NCBI GenBank assembly: GCA_023525975.1
Contig: CM042018.1
Location: 79,119,001 to 79,183,000 of the forward strand
Source of the DNA: Smallanthus sonchifolius
Lineage: Eukaryota > Streptophyta > Magnoliopsida > Asterales > Asteraceae
DNA length: 64,000 bases
Reading direction: 5' to 3'
Under the pieces are notes generated by a model. It saw only the letters and a program-made list of their open reading frames with translations. It was not told the origin of the DNA and searched no databases. Below are positions 55,732-64,000 of the stretch, piece after piece (position 1 is the stretch's first letter; each line of letters begins with the position of its first letter). The position numbers and the translations under genes are program-made.

Positions 55732-55736
55732 ATCTT
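55732..55736 (+). repeat. Target site duplication of copia B, right copy (ATCTT)
   Basis: Exact repeat of 32362-32366. Confidence 0.95.
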
Positions 55737-57419
55737 GCTATGTTTTCCTCATTCATGGCATCATATGAGAATTTTATTGGAGGTAAAATACATGATCCTG
55801 AGGTTATAGAAGAAGATTTCAGACAGATTGACCCTGTTGATCAGGAAGAAATGAATATCCAATGGAATATGGCCATGTTGATGCGTCAAGTTAAAGATTT
55901 CTTGAAGAAAACTGGCAGAAAATATATTGGCTCAAATAGTCGATCTCGCATGGGTTTTGATAAAAGCAAAGTTCGGTGTTACAACTGTCAAGAATATGGT
56001 CACTTTGCTAAGGAATGTGTGAAGCCAAAGGCGAGTTTGATTCTCAAAAGAAGCAGCCTAACTTTCAGCATAATAGGAATCAGTCACATGGTTCATCTGG
56101 TAATACAAATCATGCATCTGCTTCATCGGCATTGGTTGCTCAGAACGACGAAAACTATGACTAGGGCATTCATCTGGAAAACTTGGTGGGTGCTGTGTGT
56201 CAGGCTTTTGTAGCAGAAATTCATTCTGAAAAACCAGAGGAGTCGACCGATGATGAAAGTTCTAGTGATGATTCTTGTGATGGTGACAGTGTTCCAAGCG
56301 TTGATGAAGAAATAGAACAAGTGCAGAATATTGATTCTGATGCTGCATCAGGTGTTGCTGAGTAGGATATTGTTCTTACTCAAAATGCTTCTGATGGTGC
56401 TGATTCAGAAAATATTCCCATTGCCAAAGTATTCATGGCAGACATGTCTGATCCGTCTAAGGTAAAAGACTCTGTTTGTCATATTTACTGTTCTAACTGC
56501 ATTACTGTTAAAGATAAACTGCAAAAGGTCATGGATGATAACACAAATTTGATTTGTGATATGAAATCGATGCATTCAGTTAACCAAAAACTGAAAGATA
56601 ATGATAAATTGTGCATCGATAGAATTGAGTCTTTGAAAAGAGACTTAAATTCTCTTGGGCTAAAATACAAAGAGCAAGGTTATTATCTAGATATGGCTTA
56701 TGCTGAGATAGAAAAATGTAATGAAGTTGTTGCTCAAAAGAATAAAGAAATATCTGACAAAGAGTCTGAAGTGATCAAACTTCATAGAAAGTTGGAAAAA
56801 TTTTAAAATTCTTCGATTGTTTTGGATTATTTTAACTCAAATGCTGATCCTACTAAGCGTGTTGCTGGAATTGGATTTATTCCTCCACCATTCAATGCAA
56901 ATTATGTGGTGGAACCTGAAATCATACATGAAGAGGAGATAGATCCAAAGACTGTGTTAAAGGTGAATCCGGTTACTGGGGAGGATATGGTGTATGAGTC
57001 TGATTCTGAAGATGAGGTGTTTGATGAGAAGAAGGTTGAAGGCATTCCAAAAGAAGTTAAAATTAATGAACCAACAGTTGTTAAAACTGTTACCCGGGAT
57101 AGATGCATTCTGACTGAACCTGAAGAGGTGAAAGTTGGTAACATCCGAATCTCAGCAGGAAGTTAAATTGTCTAGACCTCAAAGGAGAAGACGAAACAGA
57201 AAATTGAAGAAAATTTTGGAAACATCCGAATCTGACAATAATATATCAAATAATATTTTTCAAAATAATAAAAATGGATCTTCTTTGAAAAAGTCTGATT
57301 GTCAAACTTCTGTTCCAAAAGTAAATGATAAGATTGATTGTGAATTACTAGAAGTTGTTTATTTTGATCAATCTGGACAACCCAAGACCACGATGGCTTG
57401 GGTTCCTATTTCTAACTGA
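55737..57419 (+). pseudogene. Copia A gag, second part, second knuckle deleted
   Basis: Continues 31455-32366. First knuckle CYNCQEYGHFAKEC near 55980 is intact. A one-base deletion near 56030 shifts the frame; TAG at 56162-56164 replaces tryptophan; another TAG near 56363 replaces glutamate; a TAA stands near 56804. After EEVKVG (57138) about 480 bases present in B and D are missing, including the second knuckle. In their place is a 13-base filler AACATCCGAATCT identical to 57221-57233. The end KTTMAWVPISN and TGA (57417-57419) are kept. Confidence 0.88.
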
Positions 57420-57437
57420 TTCTCGTTGTTTAAGTAG
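57321..57437 (+). other. Candidate 117-nt intron at the gag/protease border (A)
   Basis: GTAAATG donor, a better match than in B or D; TTCTAAC; T-rich run; AAGTAG acceptor. Same length and phase as in B and D; contains TGA and TAG. Confidence 0.5.
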
Positions 57438-60400
57438 GGACAACCAAGGAGGACTATCAACAATACATGGTATGTGGATAGTGGTTGCTCTCGACATATG
57501 ACAAGGAATGCTAGATTGCTTGAGGATGTTAAACAAATTGATGGAGGTTATGTCGCTTTTGCGGGTAATAAAGGTGGGTATATAACTGGACAGGGTACGT
57601 TAAAGAATGACAAAGTCAAATTTGAGAAGGTGAATTATGTTGAGTAGTTGGAACACAATCTTTTAAGTGTATCACAAGTTTATGACAAGAAGTTTTCGTT
57701 CCATTTCAACGATGCTGAATGCTATATTTTGAAACCGGGCTTTGTGATTCCTGATGAATGGATTCTCATGAAGGCTCCGAGGAGAAATGACACGTATGTC
57801 CTTGACATGAGTGTCGCCACTACAACGGATTCAATTCCTACTTGTTTACTCTCCAAGGCGTCAGAATCTGATTTAATATTGTGGCACAGGAAGAGAGCTC
57901 ACATTAACTATAGGAAGATGAACTACCTTGTTAGGAATGATCTGGTTCTTGGTATTCAGAAGATGAAATTCTCAGTTCCTGATGATTGTATTCCTTGCAA
58001 GAAGGGGAAGCAAAGAAAGAAATCTCACAAATCTAAATCGACGAATTCTATCGTAACTCCTTTGGAGTTGCTGCATATGGATTTGTTCGGTCCTATCAGT
58101 ATCAGGAGCATTGGTGGAAAATCGTACTGCTTGGTAGTAACTAATGATTACTCCAGATTTTCATGGATTAAGTTTCTTTCCTCTAAAGCTGAAACCACTG
58201 AGTTGGTACAATACTTAATCCTAGGTTTGGAGAATTTATTCAATCTGAAAGTCAGAAGAATCAGAAGTGACAATGGCAGCAAATTTAAGAATAGCAAAAT
58301 GGGCTTATTCTGTCTACAAAAAGGAATTCATCATGAATTCAGTGCGCCATATGTTCCTCAACAAAACGGTGTCGCTGAACGAAAGAACAGGACTTTGGTC
58401 GAAACGGCACGCACGATGCTTGCTGATTCTAAGCTTCCAGTCACCTTTTGGACTGAAGCTGTGAATACTGCGTGTCATGTTTTAAACAGGGTCTTGACCG
58501 TCAAGTGACATAACAAGACTTTCTATGAATTGCTGAATAATCGAAAGCCGAATCTGGATTGTTTACTACCTTTTGGTAATCCTTGCACCCAGTTGAAAGT
58601 TCGAGATGTCCCAACAAAATTCAGTGCGAAGGCTATTGAAGGGATTTTTCTGGGGTATGTGGCTAATTCGACAACCAAGAGGCTTTATAACAAAGAGATG
58701 CGCCAAGTTGAAGAATGGTTCCATATTGACTGTTCAAATCGGTCTTTACCACAAATGGCGATTGGTCCGGATTGGGCATTTGATTATGAAAACTTATTCA
58801 AGTCATTTCATTTACCTTCTAATATTTCTGCTGAAGATGCTGCTGTTCTTTATGATTCTTGTCAGGATGCACAGCACAATGGATTTCTACCAAATGCAGT
58901 TCCAAATTCATCGATTCCATCTACTTCTGCTCCCGATCCTAATGTCGCTTCTTGTTCAGGTCCACAAGATTCAGAGAGTGAGGAGGATAATCCTATGAAA
59001 AGAAATTTACAGGATGGAGTGAAAACACGTTCTCTTGTTGACAATACTTGTTTGTATACTGGCATTAAAGATTCTGGTGTTCTTGATGATTGCTCACATT
59101 CATGCTTTATTTCGCAGGTTAAACCTAAAAATGTTGAGATGGCTTTAAATGACAACAATTGGATAGAAGCTGTGCATGAAGAACTTGCTCAATTTGACAA
59201 ACTTAAGGTTTGGAATCTTGTTGATCTTCCGAAGGGTGCGTATCCGATAGGAACAAAATGGGTGTTTAAATGTAAGAAAGACGATCGAGGTGTCGTGGTA
59301 CGCAACAAGGCAAAATTAGTTGTCCAGGTCTTCAATCAACAAGAAGGAATTGATTACACCGAGGTTTATGGGTCTGTTGCGAGGCTCAAAGCTATAAGGC
59401 TGTTTCTAGCTTTTGCTTCTTTTAAAGGTTTTAACGTGTTTCAATTAAACGTAAAAAGTGCGTTTTTATATAGAAGGGTCAAGGATGAAGTCTATGTGTG
59501 TCAGCCGCCGGGGTTTGAAGATCCACTGAATACGAATATGGTTTTTAAGCTTGATAAGGCTCTGTATGGTCTTCATCAGGCTCCTCGTGCGTGGTATGAA
59601 ACATTATCCACACATCTTTTGGCAAATGACTTTGTTCGTGGAAAGATAGACTCGACCTTATTCATAAAGAAATCAGGGGGAGATTACCTACTGGTGCAGA
59701 TTTATGTGGACGATATTATTTTTGGCTCAACAAACGAAGGGTTATGCAAAGATTTTGAGGGTGTTATGAAGTCGAAATTTGAAATGTCAGCTATGGGAGA
59801 GTTATCGTTTTTCTTAGGTTTGCAAGTAAATCAAAAGGAAGATGGTTTCTTTATTCATCAGTCCAAGTATGTCAAAGACATCTTGAGCCGGTTCAAGATG
59901 GAGGACTGTACCCCATATGATACTCCAATTCCGGTCAATCATAAGTTGAATTTAGGCCCGGATGGAAAAGATGTGGATTGTCGACTTTACAAAGCTATGA
60001 TTGGATCCCTCATGTACTTAACCGCTTCAAGGCTGGATATAATTTTCTCCGTGTGCATCTGTTCCAGATTCCAGGCAAAGCCAAAAGAATCTCATTTAAT
60101 AGCTGTGAAAAGAATCTTTCGATATTTGAAAGGAAAACAACTTTTGGGTCTATGGTATCCTCATGGTTCTAACTTTGATTTAATGCGTATACTGATTCTG
60201 ATTTTGGTGGTTGTTGTTTGGATAGGAAATCTACAACAGGTGGTTGCCAGCTCTTAGGTAATCGACTTGTGTCCTGGCAATGCAAAAAGCAAACCACAGT
60301 CTCGATTTCTACATGCGAAGCAGAATATATCACTGCTGCGAGTAGTTGTTCACAGATCCTGTGGATACAACAGCAATTGAGAGATTACGGTTTGAATTTC

Positions 60401-60646
60401 ATAGGAACCCCTATGCTTATTGATAATAATGCTACTATGTCCATAACTAATAATCCTATTAAACATAGTAAAACTAAGCACATCGAGATTCGATATCATT
60501 TTATTCGTGATTGTGCAGAGAAAAGGTTGATTGAGCTGGTCAAGGTACACACTTACGATAATTTTGCTGATTTGTTTACCAAGGCATTTGATCGTACCAG
60601 GTTTGAATTCCTAATTAAAATGATTGGTATGATCAATCCCGAATAA
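57438..60646 (+). pseudogene. Copia A protease, integrase, RT and RNase H, broken
   Basis: Protease YVDSGCSRHMT is kept near 57475. TAG at 57644 replaces glutamine (VEQLEH). Integrase core 57648-58508 with HMDLFGP, SDNGSKF (E to K next to the second aspartate) and AERKN; TGA at 58506-58508 replaces arginine. The variable linker has an in-frame deletion of about 225 bases (after SEEDN, 58990). RT 59150-60170 has QIYVDDIIFGS intact but other core changes (YGSVAR, QLNVKSAF, RLDIIF). A one-base deletion near 60182 shifts into RNase H (60218-60646), which ends IGMINPE. Clearly inactive. Confidence 0.92.
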
Positions 60647-62157
60647 AAGCTTTTCAAAATCAGAATTTCATGAATTTTTTTTTAATTTCTTTTATTGCTT
60701 TATTACATTTCTGCATTTACATTTCAGTCAAAAGGTTTTTAATTTATAAAAAGTCAAAACAAATTGAAAAATATAAAATTTGACATCATTTGAGGTTAGA
60801 GAAGAAATGATAGTACATCAGTGATTAGTTCATTTCACACGACCTTAGTAGACCTTTGATATATGATTGATTAAATTGAGTTGATTTGATCTAAATTTCA
60901 AAGTCTGCATAAATGAGAAATGATAGTGTTATGAATGCTCTAATCTTGATAATTTGTTTTCAAATTTGTGTATGAGTTTTGAAACTTAAATTGTCAATAG
61001 ACTAAAAGCGTTTTGAAATCAATAGTAGTGTGAAAATTAAATATGATATGATTACATCTGTGATTTGAATCCATTATATGTTTGTGTGTGTGTGTGTGTA
61101 AAAGATCATTATCAGATAAAGAATATATGGTTTTAAAGAATTTCATGAGACCAATATCGAATTATATCTTTAGCACAAATGTATTTCAGTTTACTTCACT
61201 GCCCATGCCCCGAAAAACATGCAAGGTGTTGTTGAACTAAGATATGCTTTCAAAATCTGTTGAAACATATATTCGCCCTTGGATCAGTTAGATACATTAT
61301 CTAATCTGACTCCATTGAAATTTGTCCAGATAATAGTTGGATCCTCATACCTGAATCTGTTGTTTCTCATTATAAAGCCAATTCATTAGAATCTTCTGAT
61401 TCTGAATTATCATGATTCTTGTATCCTTTGGGATCTGCTTCTATTCTTTTGCTAATAGAGATAATTTCATCTTGGAAATTGATCTAATCTTAACATAAAC
61501 TGTATATGTCTTGAAGATAGTGCAATTTATATTTCTGTTTGGCATATATGTGGGGTACACGATGTTTTTCATCTAAATGGTACTAAATCACATGAATTTG
61601 GAGAATAAACGCTTATAGTTTCAAATCATATAATATTGACAAATTTAAGAATTCATGCTTTATATTTGAAATTCGGTATAAATAAAAGAGCATTTTATAA
61701 CCTCATCTTATTTACTTTGAAATTTATCGCGTATCATTTCAAATATTATTCAAATTGAATGAGTTTCAAAATGAAAAAGATGCAAAGTGCACAAGACTGA
61801 GTTGGATGGTTTCATATTATAGGTTACCCTTTATTATTGTTAAAATGTGTGATGAATTAATCGAATACTGATATAATCTTCTTGCTAATGATGTTTATTC
61901 AAAAATATGTGATTTCAGTTTATTCGGATAAAAATCCAAAAATATGTGTTTCCGTTTGTGCAGATAAAATCCAAAAATATGTGATTCCGTTTGTATAGAT
62001 AAAACTCAAAAAGATTTTGATTTTGATTTTCCATGAAAATTCTAAACTTTTATTAAAAATTTTCGGGATTGGATCGGATACATGATGCTGACGGAAGTTC
62101 AAGACTTGAAAGGTTGAAGTTGGTAAAATTTTGTTCAAGGCAAAAGTGAATAGATAT

Positions 62158-62386
62158 TATGTTCGCCTGTGTACAGTGAAGCGAACTTAATATGTTCGCC
62201 CAAGAACAGTGAAGCGAACTTAATCTGTTTGCATGTGGATGGTGAAGCGAACTTAGCATGTTCGCCGAAGGCTTGTTAAGCCAACTTAACAAGTTCGCCT
62301 TAATAAGCGAACTTAATGTGTATAAGGCTCTTGGCCAAGCGAACTTATTCAGTCATCGTCTTCATTGTTCCAAGCGAACTTATCTG
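62158..62386. repeat. Palindrome cluster in the A spacer, distal
   Basis: Mostly half-units AAGCGAACTTA and one or two full palindromes near 62280. Confidence 0.8.
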
Positions 62387-62697
62387 AATTTTCTTTGAAA
62401 TTTTTAATCTGTGTTGTTAGGGTTGTTTGTTGATTCCATTATATTCAAAATTGAATTTCGATCCTTTCCAATGTAATTTTGTTGAATTTCATCTGTTAAA
62501 TTGTGAGTATTTGGATGTTTTCCTCTCGGTTTACTTTGCGAGTTTGACAGAATTGTTTTTGACTGGAAATATAAAATTGATCATTCTAATTGGTTGCTAA
62601 GTGATAATCGACCGATGTACATTGATTATTTCATCATTTTAACTCGATTTGCCGATTTGTGAAATTCTGTGATTGGTATTTGAATCGTCACAGATTC

Positions 62698-62800
62698 AGG
62701 CGAACTTGTTCCAAGCGAACTTGTTCGAAGCGAACTTGTCCAGGCAAACTTAATAAGTTCGCCTCTTGCAACACTAAGTGAACTTATTAAGTTCGCCTAG
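62698..62800. repeat. Palindrome cluster in the A spacer, aORF-proximal
   Basis: Three half-units (GCGAACTTGTTC) and two full palindromes, the same order as 51810-51913. Confidence 0.85.
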
Positions 62801-62938
62801 GGATCAGAAGGGATTTGGACTTGTGATTTTTGAGTGTTAGAAAAAATTTTTTGTTATAATTTTTTTTTTGTTTAATTTTTTTTTAATTGTTTGTGTTTGT
62901 TATTTTCACTAATGTGTTTGTTGTCCGAATGTCTTCAG

Positions 62939-64000
62939 ATGGCTCGACGTGTCGAATATAAGCATAATCAGGTGGCATTGTTAGATCCTAACATGTCCGA
63001 GGCAGTCAATTTTCAAGGAATAATCGGATTTCTGAACCGTTCGCGTCTCCATACTGCTTTATCTACTGATCCTTACATCAGTCTGGTATACATACAACAA
63101 TTTTAGGATACAGTTCATCAGGATACGGATGTAGAACCTCATGTTCTTCGTGCCACTGTAAATAATACTGAAATTGCCATATCTGAAGAAACAATTCGTG
63201 CTGCTCTCGCTTTGGGTGGTAATGCTGAAGACCCATTGTCATATCCGGGCACTCTTATTATGAGTTGTTTTCAAAGAATGGGTTATCGTGGAAGACAGAA
63301 TGATACACAAACACGTAAAGGTGGCTTAGTCGGTGAATGGAGATACTTCATGCATGTGATTATTCAATGCATCTCTCCTCGTAAAGCTGGAACCGATGGC
63401 TTAAAGATGGCTCTTCAAACTGTAATGGTGGCTTTAACGTTGAATAAGCGATTCAAGTTTGCACTTTACTTCTATCGGGAGATGGTCATGCAAATTAATC
63501 CTGCTGCAGGTCAAGGATTTTTGATGTATCCTCTCTTTATTCAAATGATTCTAAATCATCTTATTTCGGATCTTCCACAACATCCTATAAGATTAACTTG
63601 GACTCCGATGTTAAAGCGTATCTTTACTGATTGCACGAAGGTGAAACAGCAGATTGCCGCATTGATACCGGTTAATACTCCTTTGTTTAGTCACTTAATA
63701 AATCCTGATTATGTTGCACCACCTAATGACAACTGGTTTCATCCGGATGAAATTGCTCAAGTTCCAGGTTTAAATGTTCCATAACAACAACAGCAACCAT
63801 AACAACAACAACAAGTTCCACAACAACCGATACAACAACAAGTTCCGGTTCAACAAGCTCAAGTTCCCGTACAACCACAAATTCCTATTCCTGAACAAGT
63901 TCCAATTCCACAAGATGAGGTTGAAATACCTATTCATGAACCTGTTCAAGAGGAGGTCGTTCATGCACATGAACAAGATCTAGGAATGAACATGGATGAT
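62939..64000 (+). pseudogene. aORF of copia A, amino-terminal part, broken
   Basis: ATG at 62939 (MARRVEYKHNQVALLDPNM). One frame to the window edge with TAG at 63104-63106 (tryptophan of QQFWDT expected) and two TAA codons in the Gln tract (63782-63784 and near 63809) where CAA is expected. Motifs shared with B and D: DPYISLVYIQQF, GYRGRQNDTQ, FMHVIIQCISPRKAGTDG, FLMYP, HLINPDYVAPPN. The Gln/Pro tract begins near 63780 and the acidic part near 63920. The C-terminal modules lie outside the window. Confidence 0.82.

Larger units (their letters stand above)
60647..62938 (+). other. Spacer between RNase H and aORF in copia A
   Basis: Collinear with B and D. TG microsatellite near 61083-61100 (longer than in B), degenerate minisatellite 61905-62010, palindrome clusters 62158-62386 and 62698-62800. 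Ends with ACTAATG, T-rich run and CTTCAG directly before the aORF ATG. Confidence 0.75.
55732..64000 (+). mobile_element. Ty1/copia element A, right part, runs off the window
   Basis: Resumes gag of copia A after the B insertion and continues through pol, spacer and the first 354 codons of the aORF. More decayed than B: many stops, two sizeable deletions and several shifts. The 3' LTR is not in the window. Confidence 0.93.

Noticed and set aside
1..64000. Host genes, tRNA or rRNA genes, organelle insertions
   Set aside because: Every long frame is explained by a retrotransposon domain or its shadow, and no cloverleaf, rRNA or organelle-like sequence was recognised by eye.

Overview
The window looks like intergenic DNA from a flowering plant and consists almost entirely of nested LTR retrotransposons. 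I found no host gene, rRNA, tRNA or prokaryotic feature. The copia polyproteins (a second CCHC knuckle before protease, a gag end reading KTTMAWVP, and a long extra reading frame after RNase H) resemble elements I remember from Asteraceae such as Tanacetum. That points to a eudicot, probably Asteraceae, but it rests on memory and was not searched.

Layout. 1-2381: 3' part of a Tekay-like Ty3/gypsy LTR (E1). 2382-3395: antisense fragment of another Tekay-like element (E2). 3396-7725: Athila-like Ty3/gypsy LTR, tRNA-Asp-type PBS, gag and protease relics. 7726-15110: 5'-truncated antisense Ty1/copia element C. 15109-17607: second copy of the Athila protease block (a 1.03-kb direct duplication flanking C) with its downstream region. 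17608-29888: antisense copia element D, truncated inside gag. 29889-30392: antisense Tekay-like LTR scrap. 30393-64000: a three-level nest. Copia A (30393-32366, resuming at 55732 and running off the window) is interrupted by copia B (32367-55731, TSD ATCTT), which is interrupted by Tekay-like gypsy G (34413-44122, TSD TTATA).

A, B and D are one copia family. Its order is LTR, leader, long two-knuckle gag, protease, integrase, RT, RNase H, a spacer of about 2.3 kb, then a roughly 1,040-codon accessory frame (called aORF here), PPT and LTR. C belongs to a related family with a homologous aORF. All coding regions carry stops, shifts or deletions, so they are listed as pseudogenes. Family-level comparison still shows conserved design: a 117-nt in-phase GT-AG segment holding two stops at the gag/protease border, and a branch-point/polypyrimidine/CAG block directly before the aORF ATG.

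The strongest unexplained signals are the aORF family, the two candidate splicing arrangements (one able to switch Gag to Gag-Pol, the other able to make an env-like subgenomic aORF mRNA), and clusters of short palindromes, different in sequence, in the LTRs of four unrelated element families. In the copia families the palindromes recur in the spacer before the aORF, and in A and B also in the leader. All alignments and counts were made by eye.
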